The notes under the pieces are model-generated. The model made no database searches. It was given only the letters and a program-made list of their open reading frames with translations, and had not been told where the DNA came from. A stretch of DNA of 64,000 nucleotides, taken from an uncultured Clostridium sp. (lineage in GTDB: Bacteria; Bacillota; Clostridia; TANB77; CAG-508). A program made the position numbers and the translations under genes. Below, piece after piece: positions 1 through 7,352 of this stretch. The stretch lies in assembly GCA_902496295.1 (NCBI GenBank), contig CABVAF010000003.1, positions 1 to 64,000 of the forward strand, given 5' to 3'. Position 1 is the first letter of the stretch, and every line of letters starts with the position of its first letter.

Positions 1-1
1 A

Positions 2-73
2 AACTATACAGTAGATACAAAGATGTACATAGATAATAAGATAGCAAGTCAGAATGCAGAAAGTGAGGTCTAG
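2..73 (+). CDS. C-terminal fragment of an upstream prophage gene
   Basis: An open frame enters from the left edge and stops at TAG 71-73. Only 23 residues are visible (it ends IASQNAESEV), too few to assign a family. It lies 3 bases before the next phage-like gene, so it is probably the last structural or baseplate-type gene before the lysis module. That is an inference from position only. Confidence 0.5.
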   Translation, partial: NYTVDTKMYIDNKIASQNAESEV

Positions 74-76
74 AGC

Positions 77-415
77 ATGGGAGATATAAATATACTACAA
101 ATAATACTAGGTTCACTAATTCCTACTGTGATTGGTGCTGTTATAGGCTTTTTAGGAACTAAACTAAAAAAGAATAAAAAGAAAGACTTAGCAATTGAAG
201 AAGCTGTACAAGCCTTATTAAGAAACGAACTAATAAGAAGATACAGAGAATACAAAGCCAAAGGCGAGATGACAATTTTAGACAGAGAGAATGTCGAAGC
301 TATGTTTAAACAATATAAAAATTTAGGCGGCAATGGAACTGTAAAAGAACTAATGGACGAGCTTTTAGAAGTGCCAACTAAAATAATCTATGAAGAAAGG
401 AGGAGCACAAATTGA
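77..415 (+). CDS. Phage-encoded single-pass membrane protein upstream of holin
   Basis: This 112-residue protein has a hydrophobic segment at about residues 6-28, a Lys-rich stretch right after it (KLKKNKKKD), and a helical charged body with an LGGNGT motif at 83-88. Small proteins of this layout commonly precede the holin in Bacillota prophages and usually remain unnamed. The stop TGA overlaps the TTG start of the holin (TTGA), so the two are translationally coupled. The exact role is unknown; a lysis accessory or anchoring role is inferred. Confidence 0.65.
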   Translation: MGDINILQIILGSLIPTVIGAVIGFLGTKLKKNKKKDLAIEEAVQALLRNELIRRYREYKAKGEMTILDRENVEAMFKQYKNLGGNGTVKELMDELLEVPTKIIYEERRSTN

Positions 416-618
416 GTAATAAAGTATATGACATATTAAAATGGATAACATTAGTATTTTTGCCAGCGCTAACAACGCTAACTGGTGTTATTCTAAACTG
501 CTTTAATGTAGGTTGTACAGATACAGTATTAACCATAATGACTGCGGTAACCACATTTATGGGAGCAGTTTTAGGAATATCAAATATAAATTATAACAAA
601 ATCAATAAGGAGGAATAA
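412..618 (+). CDS. Phage holin (Dp-1-like small holin)
   Basis: A 68-residue protein with two hydrophobic helices (about 8-28 and 37-56) and a charged C-terminus ending NKINKEE. The pattern KVYDILKWI followed by a second helix ending LGISNINYNK resembles the Dp-1-type holin family known from Gram-positive phages. Holins open the membrane so that endolysin reaches the wall. It starts at TTG 412 behind AGGAGG and lies two small ORFs before the amidase, a standard lysis-cassette order. Confidence 0.8.
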   Translation: MSNKVYDILKWITLVFLPALTTLTGVILNCFNVGCTDTVLTIMTAVTTFMGAVLGISNINYNKINKEE

Positions 619-621
619 GTT

Positions 622-753
622 ATGGAAGATAAAATTAAAATTGAACAAGATGTCTCAAATATGAGTGAAGAGGAAAGAAAAAAGATAAGAATGTCTTTTG
701 ACCCTGACACAATGAGATTTGAGGAAGAGGAGGGAACAAAAGATGACAATTAA
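622..753 (+). CDS. Small acidic phage ORF between holin and endolysin
   Basis: A 43-residue ORF that starts at ATG 622 with AGGAGGAATAAG just upstream, so translation is likely. The product is highly charged (several Glu/Asp runs, MSEEERKKIRM in the middle) with no membrane segment. Its end overlaps the endolysin start by 11 bases, which suggests translational coupling. I do not recognise a family. It could be a lysis regulator or simply a coupling ORF. Confidence 0.55.
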   Translation: MEDKIKIEQDVSNMSEEERKKIRMSFDPDTMRFEEEEGTKDDN

Positions 754-1594
754 TAAAAAAATATCACTAATCAATTTTAGTGACTTAAATAGAAGTAAAG
801 AACAGATAAAATTTATTATTCTACATTATGTTGGAGCTGTATCAACAGCAAAGAATAACGCAGATTATTTTTATGATAAATATCGTGGTGCATCAGCACA
901 TTATTTTGTAGATGACAAGGAAATTTGGCAAGTAGTAGAAGACAACGATGCTAGCTGGGCAATTGGTGCTGATAAATATTATACGGATGCAAGAAATAGT
1001 AATTCAATTAGTATTGAAATGTGTTGCTATTATATGCAAAATGGTAATATAAATGTAGCAAAAGAAGTAGAAGAAAAAGCTATAGAATTAGTAAAAATAC
1101 TAATGAAAAAATATAATATAGATGTAAATCATGTTATAAGGCATTATGATGCTACTAGAAAGAATTGTCCTGCCCCTTTCGTAAGCGATACAACTAGATG
1201 GGACAACTTCAAAAAGAAACTACAAGAACAATCTACAGTAACAGAAGAGGAGACAACATCAAAAGAAGAATATACAGACTATGAGAAACGAGTAAGAAAT
1301 TGGCAAGATACCATGAACTTAGATTATAATTCTAATTTAAAATTAGACGGGTCTTTTGGACCAGCATGTGAAAAAGAAGCTCTAGAGCATTATTTGTACT
1401 ATAAAGTGCCAACGATAAAAAATGAACATGTAAAAGTTATTCAAGTGAATTTAAACAGGCACGAATATAACTTAGACTTAGATAGAAGCTTCGGACCTGC
1501 AACAGAAAAAGCAGTAAAAGATTTTCAAAAGAAAAACGGCTTAATAGTAGACGGCTATGTTGGTGCAGAAACTACAGCATTATTGTTAAAATAA
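743..1594 (+). CDS. Prophage endolysin, N-acetylmuramoyl-L-alanine amidase with peptidoglycan-binding repeats
   Basis: A 283-residue amidase_2 (PGRP-type) lysin that cuts the bond between N-acetylmuramic acid and L-alanine in peptidoglycan. Probable zinc ligands are H28 (ILHYVGA), H134 (IRHYD) and C142 (KNCPAPF), with the usual SAHYFVD segment near residue 51. After an acidic linker, two peptidoglycan-binding-domain-like repeats follow (about 188-230 and 233-283), each with an xLDxSFGPAxE motif. ATG 743 is chosen over the upstream TTG 719 because GAGGAGGG lies about 8 bases before it. It closes the lysis cassette. Confidence 0.9.
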   Translation: MTINKKISLINFSDLNRSKEQIKFIILHYVGAVSTAKNNADYFYDKYRGASAHYFVDDKEIWQVVEDNDASWAIGADKYYTDARNSNSISIEMCCYYMQNGNINVAKEVEEKAIELVKILMKKYNIDVNHVIRHYDATRKNCPAPFVSDTTRWDNFKKKLQEQSTVTEEETTSKEEYTDYEKRVRNWQDTMNLDYNSNLKLDGSFGPACEKEALEHYLYYKVPTIKNEHVKVIQVNLNRHEYNLDLDRSFGPATEKAVKDFQKKNGLIVDGYVGAETTALLLK

Positions 1595-1641
1595 ATAAAA
1601 AAGCTAGACATTGATTTTTTAAAATATATCATATATAATAT

Positions 1642-1671
1642 TTATTACGAGAGAGAATTTTCTCGTAATAA
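1642..1671 (+). repeat. Stem-loop after endolysin
   Basis: TTATTACGAGA (1642-1652) pairs perfectly with TCTCGTAATAA (1661-1671) around a short loop. It has no immediate T-run, so it may stabilise the 3' end of the lysis transcript ahead of the true terminator at 1683. Confidence 0.6.
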
Positions 1672-1682
1672 GTTTTGTTTGT

Positions 1683-1719
1683 GTGCTTGTCTATGTGCTA
1701 GATAGATAAGCACTTTTTT
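1683..1719 (+). terminator. Rho-independent terminator of the lysis cassette
   Basis: GTGCTTGTCTAT (1683-1694) pairs with ATAGATAAGCAC (1702-1713) with one G-T wobble, followed by TTTTTTA. Confidence 0.85.
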
Positions 1720-1790
1720 ATTATATTCGACAGTTTTCGACACACATAATTAACATAATATGCTATAATTATTCAAGAAGGAGTGATTAT

Positions 1791-1970
1791 ATGCATGATT
1801 TTTACATGAAATCACTACAAAAGATAAAAGAATTAAAAAGATTACCTTCAGAGAAAATATATAATCAAATTGCTAAAGAAGAAGGACTATTAAGTTCAGA
1901 GAGTCTTAAATTTATTAGTAAAAAGAACTTTAGCAAATTGTGTAGAGAAGTTAGAAAAGAAGTAGTATAA
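1791..1970 (+). CDS. Small basic protein near the prophage end
   Basis: A 59-residue ORF starting at ATG 1791 behind AGAAGGAG. It is rich in Lys and Glu, appears fully helical (LKRLPSEKIYNQIAKEEGLL in the middle), and has no membrane segment or signal. Its last codons are part of the stem of the following terminator. It lies between the lysis cassette and the presumed attachment region, where prophages often carry accessory genes. I do not recognise a family; a small DNA-binding or lysogenic-conversion protein is possible. Confidence 0.6.
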   Translation: MHDFYMKSLQKIKELKRLPSEKIYNQIAKEEGLLSSESLKFISKKNFSKLCREVRKEVV

Positions 1971-1984
1971 AAACTACTTCTTTT
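1957..1984 (+). terminator. Terminator overlapping the small ORF stop
   Basis: GAAGTAGT (1959-1966) pairs with ACTACTTC (1973-1980), followed by TTTTA. The stem includes the last codons and abuts the stop codon of the 59-residue ORF. Confidence 0.65.
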
Positions 1985-2281
1985 ATGGTAAAAAATTACA
2001 ATAAAATTTCCCGACTTTTTCCCGACTCAGTTTAAAATAACTGTGAAGGAACGTAAAGAACAAAAAAACATAAATGTTGATTTATAGGCAATTAGAGGGA
2101 ACCTGAAAAAAATAGGAAGTACTTATATTGTTTCACATCGTCGCTACCAAAATTTTAAGAGATGACTAAAAATAAGGTGTTTCAAATGTTTTGAAGCACC
2201 TTATTTTTTCTATTCCCGACTCAGATTAAAATAGAAATTTAAAATTAACACATTTTTAACACAGATAAAAACATTGGATTA
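1985..2281. other. Prophage boundary region with near-identical 21-nt direct repeats
   Basis: There is no convincing gene here. A 21-nt segment at 2019-2039 (TTCCCGACTCAGTTTAAAAT plus one A) recurs at 2213-2233 with one substitution. Between the copies lies a terminator hairpin (about 2171-2205, T-run to 2209). Position just beyond phage lysis genes suggests an attachment-site or junction region. No integrase or tRNA is visible to confirm it. Confidence 0.4.
2170..2209 (+). terminator. Strong stem-loop terminator
   Basis: AATAAGGTG...TTCAAA pairs with TTTGAA...CACCTTATT, followed by TTTTT. It lies between the two 21-nt direct repeats. Confidence 0.75.
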
Positions 2282-2310
2282 TTGATATATTTATGTAAAT
2301 ATGCTATAAT
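2282..2310 (+). promoter_or_regulatory. Sigma-A promoter for the membrane protein at 2447
   Basis: TTGATA (2282-2287), a 17-nt spacer, then TATAAT (2305-2310) preceded by TGC (extended -10). The leader is about 130 nt. A small ACAG/CTGT stem-loop sits near the expected start. Confidence 0.7.
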
Positions 2311-2446
2311 TAAAAAATACAGTAATATGCTGTGTTATATAGATTTACCCAGTTTTCACTAATTAGTAAAGAGGTAGGCTCTGAACTTTTTAGTTTTATC
2401 ATAGTAGTTTAAAATATTATAATATGTGTATTAAGAGAGGTTAAGA

Positions 2447-2893
2447 ATGAAACGGATTGAAAAAGTAATTTTAGCGACATTTTTTTGCATATTTTTTGTA
2501 ACTTTAGTTATAAGCCGAATTTATAGCTGTTTTTTCTTGAAAGACAATTCTTTAATATTGGTTGATATACAATATGCAACTCTTTGCGCAATCACTTATT
2601 TGCTTCTACTTTGGGTGAATTCATCGCAAAATAAAATTTTGCCGATTATTACTTTTGGAGTATTGGCAATGTTGCTTTTAACATATGCGTTCTTAGCGTT
2701 TAGTTTCGAAGATGTTAAAGAAGCTTTTTTAAACTTTAGAATTATTTTAGAAATTATTAATGGCATCTTTTGCATTTGGATAACTGTAGAGCATAGTTAT
2801 GAATTAGAAAAGTGTAACTTAGAAAGATTAATAGAGTTACTTAAAGAAACTGAACTAATGGAAGAGATTCTTGATAAAGGTGAAAAGTTTTAG
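2447..2893 (+). CDS. Four-helix membrane protein of unknown function
   Basis: A 148-residue protein with four hydrophobic segments (about 7-27, 40-57, 65-88, 95-113) and a short acidic cytoplasmic tail (LIELLKETELMEEILDKGEK). It starts at ATG behind AGAGAGG. It is monocistronic, with its own sigma-A-type promoter at 2282 and a strong terminator at 2905. No catalytic or transport motif is visible and I do not recognise the family. It lies next to the prophage boundary, so it may be host or accessory. Confidence 0.65.
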   Translation: MKRIEKVILATFFCIFFVTLVISRIYSCFFLKDNSLILVDIQYATLCAITYLLLLWVNSSQNKILPIITFGVLAMLLLTYAFLAFSFEDVKEAFLNFRIILEIINGIFCIWITVEHSYELEKCNLERLIELLKETELMEEILDKGEKF

Positions 2894-2904
2894 TATTAAG
2901 GAGC

Positions 2905-2937
2905 AAAAGTAGGTCACGTTAGGTGACCTACTTTTTT
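2905..2937 (+). terminator. Rho-independent terminator
   Basis: AGTAGGTCAC (2908-2917) pairs with GTGACCTACT (2923-2932) around a 5-nt loop, then TTTTT. Confidence 0.9.
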
Positions 2938-2938
2938 G

Positions 2939-2967
2939 GCATAAACAAAGTAAAATGTGCATATTTA
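2939..2967 (+). promoter_or_regulatory. Sigma-E-type sporulation promoter before ylbJ
   Basis: GCATAAA (2939-2945), a 14-nt spacer, then CATATTTA (2960-2967) fits the sigma-E pattern (GHATATT-like -35, CATAnnnT-like -10). The downstream gene, ylbJ, belongs to the sigma-E regulon in Bacillus subtilis, which supports the call. Confidence 0.55.
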
Positions 2968-3004
2968 ATAATAAATGTATGTTGATATAGAAATAGGTGA
3001 CTAT

Positions 3005-4159
3005 ATGAATAATAAAAAATTTAGATGTGTTACGTTTTCGTTAAAAAATAAATTATATATTATAATTGGATGTAGTTTTATTTTGTGTCTAGTATTATTT
3101 TCAAGTACTAATTTAAATTCTGCAAGAGAGGGGCTAGTTTTATGGGCAAATTCTGTAGTTCCAACATTGTTTCCTTTTTTTGTAGCAACAGAACTTTTAA
3201 ATCATACTAATTTTATTCCAATGTTGGGTAAATATCTTAATAAATTCATGAGACCTATTTTTAAAGTGCCAGGAGAGGGGGCATATGCATTCTTAATGGG
3301 TCTAATTAGTGGTTATCCTGTAGGAGCTAAAATAGTATGCCACTTAAGAGAACAAGGACTTTGTACGAAAGATGAAGGAGAAAGAATGCTTGCATTCACA
3401 AATAATTCGGGTCCTTTATTTATAATAGGAACGGTTGGTATAAGTTTGTTCAGTAACCAAACAGTTGGAATTATTTTGCTTGTTACACATATACTTGCAT
3501 GCATTACAGTTGGAATTGTATTAGGATTTACTAAGAAAAAAGATAATATAAGATGGGAGAGATATAGCATAAACACTAGACAAAAAGACGAAAAAACTTT
3601 AGGTGGCATTCTTGGAGAGAGTATAAAAAATGCTATTAGTACAATTCTTATGATAGGTGGATTTGTTGTTATATTCTCTATAATAATTTCTATACTTAAT
3701 ACTAGCCATATATTAGACATAATTTCTAAATTTATTTCTCCTATAATAACAAATGTTGGAATAAATTCCGAATTTATAAAGCCAATACTTGCTGGAATTA
3801 TAGAACTTACAAATGGCGTAAAACTTATAAGTGAAGCATCTGTGGTAAATTATAATTTAAGTATTATGCTATCAGCATTTTTACTAGGATTTGGTGGAAT
3901 TTCTATTTTGCTACAAGTTTCAAGTATTGTAGCAAAAACAGATTTATCTATGAAAAAGTATATTATAGGTAAAATATTACAAGGAATAATAGCAAGTATA
4001 TATGTGTTTTTTATATTAAATTTTATTCCAAGTTTAGATGTACAAAATATAAATATAGAACTTATTATATCTGTTATTTTAATTATAATATTGTGTATTT
4101 TAAGTTACTTTATAATTAAAAATTTTTGGAAAAAGAGTGCGCAAGCTAAAAAATTGTAA
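3005..4159 (+). CDS. ylbJ: Sporulation integral membrane protein YlbJ
   Basis: A 384-residue polytopic membrane protein with the YlbJ/Gate-type pattern: GLVLWANSVVPTLFPFFVA near the N-terminus, then LMGLISGYPVGAKIV and AFTNNSGPLFIIGTVG. YlbJ is needed for proper spore formation in the mother cell in Bacillus. ATG 3005 is preferred over ATG 2975 because AGGTGA lies just before it, though the spacing of 4 bases is short; the alternative adds 10 residues. It is preceded by a sigma-E-like promoter and followed by a small Met/Tyr-rich gene. Its transport substrate is unknown. Confidence 0.9.
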   Translation: MNNKKFRCVTFSLKNKLYIIIGCSFILCLVLFSSTNLNSAREGLVLWANSVVPTLFPFFVATELLNHTNFIPMLGKYLNKFMRPIFKVPGEGAYAFLMGLISGYPVGAKIVCHLREQGLCTKDEGERMLAFTNNSGPLFIIGTVGISLFSNQTVGIILLVTHILACITVGIVLGFTKKKDNIRWERYSINTRQKDEKTLGGILGESIKNAISTILMIGGFVVIFSIIISILNTSHILDIISKFISPIITNVGINSEFIKPILAGIIELTNGVKLISEASVVNYNLSIMLSAFLLGFGGISILLQVSSIVAKTDLSMKKYIIGKILQGIIASIYVFFILNFIPSLDVQNINIELIISVILIIILCILSYFIIKNFWKKSAQAKKL

Positions 4160-4212
4160 TATTTTTAGTATTTTGTAATATATATTAGTATGGTATAAAA
4201 GGAGGATGGTTT

Positions 4213-4449
4213 ATGGATAAAAATATGGATATGAACAATTTAGGATACCCTCCATACATGAATTATGATATGGGATATGACCCTATGATGGGTGATAATT
4301 CTATGTTTAATCCAGTAGTACAATATGAGCAAGCATATATGTATTATAGATATTTAACGCAACAATTGGAATATAAGATAAAATGTAAAGAATATGAGAA
4401 AATCTGTGGCAAGCAGGAAAACTACAGAGGAGATAGAAAAATAGAATAG
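4213..4449 (+). CDS. Small Met/Tyr-rich protein downstream of ylbJ
   Basis: A 78-residue protein. The first half is rich in Met, Tyr, Asn and Pro (PPYMNYDMGYDPMMG); the second is a charged helix with two cysteines (IKCKEYEKICGK). It has a good Shine-Dalgarno site (AAGGAGGA) and lies 53 bases after ylbJ in the same direction, so it may share the sporulation transcript. Met/Tyr-rich small proteins of this kind occur among spore coat and exosporium components. That is an inference, not a recognised family. Confidence 0.6.
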   Translation: MDKNMDMNNLGYPPYMNYDMGYDPMMGDNSMFNPVVQYEQAYMYYRYLTQQLEYKIKCKEYEKICGKQENYRGDRKIE

Positions 4450-4531
4450 TATAGAAACAATATTTATTAATTTATAAAATTTTATTAACATATTGAGAAA
4501 ACAATGTTAAAATAACAAAAGAAAAACTTAT

Positions 4532-4588
4532 GAAAGGAGAAAATAAGATATAAAAATAAAATGTTAATATCTTATTTAATATAAAATG
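4532..4588 (+). promoter_or_regulatory. Shine-Dalgarno and start codon separated by a perfect hairpin (mgtA)
   Basis: GAAAGGAG (4532-4539) is the only good ribosome binding site before ATG 4586, but it lies 46 bases away. Between them AAATAAGATAT (4541-4551) pairs perfectly with ATATCTTATTT (4567-4577), an 11-bp stem with a 15-nt loop. Folding it out leaves 9 bases between site and start, an ideal spacing. An in-frame stop at 4577-4579 rules out an earlier start. Confidence 0.6.
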
Positions 4589-7195
4589 GTTACTAAAGAA
4601 GAAAATAAAGACATTTATGAAATTTATAAAAAAGACTGTGTAAACTCAGTAGATGAGTTTTTGAAAAGGTACAATTTTAGTGCAAATGGATTAAAAAATG
4701 AGCAAGTTAAGGAAAACCAAGCTAGATATGGATTAAATATAATAAAGCAGTCAAAACCAAAAAGATGGTATCATTTTCTACTTAAAAGTTTATTTAGTTC
4801 TTTTAATATAATATTATTAGTAATTACGCTTTTACTAATCTATACAGATGTAGTTTTACCAGAAACGCCAAGTTACGCTAATATTGTTGTAATATTAGTT
4901 TTAATAGTAATAAGTTCGTTTTTGGAATTTTTTGAAGTTTTTAAGTCAAATAAAGCAGCAGAAAAACTTAAAAAAATGGTTTCAGTAAAGACTACAGTCA
5001 TTAGAAATGGAAGAGAAGAGAAAGTGCCTCTTGACCAAGTAACAGTAGGAGATGTAGTAAAACTTTCGGCAGGTGACTTAATACCAGCAGACTTAAAAGT
5101 AATTGAGGCAAATGACCTATTTTTAGTGCAGTCATCTTTAACAGGGGAGTCCGATGCTGTTAGAAAAAATGTTGTTTCTGAAAATAAAACGGAAAATAAA
5201 ATAGAGGATATAACAGATATAGATACTATTTGTTTTATGGGTACAAATGTAATGAGTGGTACTGGAAAGGGCATTGTATTTAAAACTGCAGATGATACTT
5301 ATTTTGGAAAAGTTGCCCAAACAATTCAAATAGGTAAGCCGAAGACAAGCTTTGAAAATGGTATAGATGGAATTAGCAAATTACTTATTAGGTTTATGGT
5401 AATATTTATAGCGGTTGCATTTTTTATAAACAGTATTAGGCATGATACATTGGTTGCATTTACTTTTGCAGTGGCAGTTGCAATAGCAATAACACCGTTA
5501 CTTTTGCCAGTTATTTTATCTTCAAGCCTTGCCAAAGGTGCAATTAATATGGCAAATAAAAAAACTATTGTAAAGAAACTTAATAGTATTCAATCTTTTG
5601 GCGCAATGAATATTTTATGCACAGATAAAACAGGAACATTAACCCAAGATAAAATAGTTCTTGAAAGATATTTAGATATAAATGGAGAAGAAGATGAAGA
5701 GGTATTGAAATATGCTTTTATTAATGCATATTTTCAAAATGGATTAGAGGGAAGTATAGATAAAGCAATTGTAAACAAAATAAAGCAAGAAAAACTATAT
5801 AAAGTTTCAAAAGAGTATAAAAAAATAGATGAGATTCCATTTGATTTTTCAAGAAGGTGTCTTTCAGTAATTGTATCAAATGGTGAAGAAAAGCTAATGA
5901 TAACGAAAGGTGCTGTTGAAGAGATACTTTCAAAATGTACAACAATGGAATATAAAGGTCAAGTATCTCAAATGAAATCAGAAGATAAAAGAAGATTAGA
6001 AGAAGTTGCGAAAAACTTAAATCAGGATGGATTAAGAATAATTGCAATATGCAAGAAACAAATTATAGAAGAACCTTTAGACTATACTATAAAAGATGAG
6101 TCAAAGATGACATTAGTAGGATTTGTAGGTTTCTTAGATCCACCAAAATCAAGCGCAAAAGAAGAGATAAAAAGGTTAAACAGAGATGGAATTCGTGTTA
6201 TAGTACTTACAGGCGATAACGAATATGTTACAAAGGCAATATGTAAAGAAGTTGATATAAACACAGATAAAATTGTATTAGGAAGTCAAATAGAGAAATT
6301 ATCAGATACAGCATTATTACGATTGTTAAAAAAGACAAATGTATTTGCTAAATTATCACCAATACAAAAGTCTAGAATTGTACAAGTTCTAGAAAAAGGT
6401 GGAAATGTAGTAGGATATATGGGTGACGGAATAAATGATGCACCATCATTAAATAGTGCAGAAGTAGGTGTTTCGGTAGATACAGCAGTAGATATAACAA
6501 AAGAAACAGCTGATATAATTCTTTTAAGAAAGAATTTAAATGTATTAACAGATGGTGTTATTGAAGGAAGAAAGACATTTGGAAATTTATTAAAGTATAT
6601 AAAAATTGCAGTTAGCTCCAATTTTGGAGAGGTAATATCTGTTATGATTGCAAGTTTAGTATTACCATTTTTCCCATTGACTCCAATCCAGTTATTGGTA
6701 CAAAGCTTGCTTTATGATTTAGGACAATTATCACTTCCCTATGATAATGTGGATAAAGAGTATGTGCAGAAACCTAGAAAGTGGGATTTAAAAAGTATAA
6801 AAAGATTTATGTATTATATGGGACCAACAAGTTCTATATTTGACTTAGTAGTATTTGCATTATTGTGGTTTGTTTTTGGAATAAGAACAGCAGAACTTTT
6901 TCAAACAACATGGTTTTGTTATGGTATAATTTCTACAATGATGGGACTACATGTAATAAGAAGTAGTAAAAGACCATTTGCAGAAACTCATGCCTCAAAG
7001 GCGGTGTATGCAACTACTATATTAATTAGCTTAGTTACATTGTTAATACCTTTTACAGCTCTTGGGAAAATTATAGGCTTTACACCAATACCACTTACAT
7101 ATATAGCTGTTATAATAGGTGTTGCATTTCTATATTGTATGCTAGCTTCTTTTGTAAAAAAACTATATATAAAAAGATATGGAGAATGGTTATAG
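4586..7195 (+). CDS. mgtA: Magnesium-translocating P-type ATPase (MgtA/MgtB type, P3B)
   Basis: An 869-residue ATP-driven cation importer of the plasma membrane. Family landmarks: actuator TGES near residue 185, phosphorylation motif CTDKTGTLTQDK near 344, MGDGINDAPS near 611, and the MgtA-specific C-terminal segment SLLYDLGQLSLPYDNVDKEY followed by KPRKWD. The length is normal for the family. The N-terminal soluble domain is present (YEIYKKDCVNSVDEFLKRYN region). It is a single gene, and its translation start is separated from its Shine-Dalgarno site by a hairpin, a possible point of control. No Mg2+ riboswitch was recognised in the short leader. Confidence 0.92.
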   Translation: MVTKEENKDIYEIYKKDCVNSVDEFLKRYNFSANGLKNEQVKENQARYGLNIIKQSKPKRWYHFLLKSLFSSFNIILLVITLLLIYTDVVLPETPSYANIVVILVLIVISSFLEFFEVFKSNKAAEKLKKMVSVKTTVIRNGREEKVPLDQVTVGDVVKLSAGDLIPADLKVIEANDLFLVQSSLTGESDAVRKNVVSENKTENKIEDITDIDTICFMGTNVMSGTGKGIVFKTADDTYFGKVAQTIQIGKPKTSFENGIDGISKLLIRFMVIFIAVAFFINSIRHDTLVAFTFAVAVAIAITPLLLPVILSSSLAKGAINMANKKTIVKKLNSIQSFGAMNILCTDKTGTLTQDKIVLERYLDINGEEDEEVLKYAFINAYFQNGLEGSIDKAIVNKIKQEKLYKVSKEYKKIDEIPFDFSRRCLSVIVSNGEEKLMITKGAVEEILSKCTTMEYKGQVSQMKSEDKRRLEEVAKNLNQDGLRIIAICKKQIIEEPLDYTIKDESKMTLVGFVGFLDPPKSSAKEEIKRLNRDGIRVIVLTGDNEYVTKAICKEVDINTDKIVLGSQIEKLSDTALLRLLKKTNVFAKLSPIQKSRIVQVLEKGGNVVGYMGDGINDAPSLNSAEVGVSVDTAVDITKETADIILLRKNLNVLTDGVIEGRKTFGNLLKYIKIAVSSNFGEVISVMIASLVLPFFPLTPIQLLVQSLLYDLGQLSLPYDNVDKEYVQKPRKWDLKSIKRFMYYMGPTSSIFDLVVFALLWFVFGIRTAELFQTTWFCYGIISTMMGLHVIRSSKRPFAETHASKAVYATTILISLVTLLIPFTALGKIIGFTPIPLTYIAVIIGVAFLYCMLASFVKKLYIKRYGEWL

Positions 7196-7256
7196 TAAAG
7201 TTTAAGTTTATAGAAAAGTTTTACATATTAAAATATAGTCAATTAAGCAATTACAA

Positions 7257-7285
7257 TTTACTTTAGTTACATATTATGGTATAAT
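7257..7285 (+). promoter_or_regulatory. Probable sigma-A promoter for acyl-CoA synthetase
   Basis: TTTACT (7257-7262), a 17-nt spacer and TATAAT (7280-7285) lie about 60 bases before the gene start. The -35 is a partial match. Confidence 0.45.
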
Positions 7286-7352
7286 TATGGCGAAATTGGA
7301 ATGAAGAATACAATATTAGACTAAATATACTTTAATAAGGAGATATAGTTAA

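Noticed and set aside
4450..4585. Possible Mg2+ riboswitch (M-box or ykoK) before mgtA
   Set aside because: The leader is too short and lacks the conserved M-box segments; only the simple hairpin between ribosome site and start is seen.
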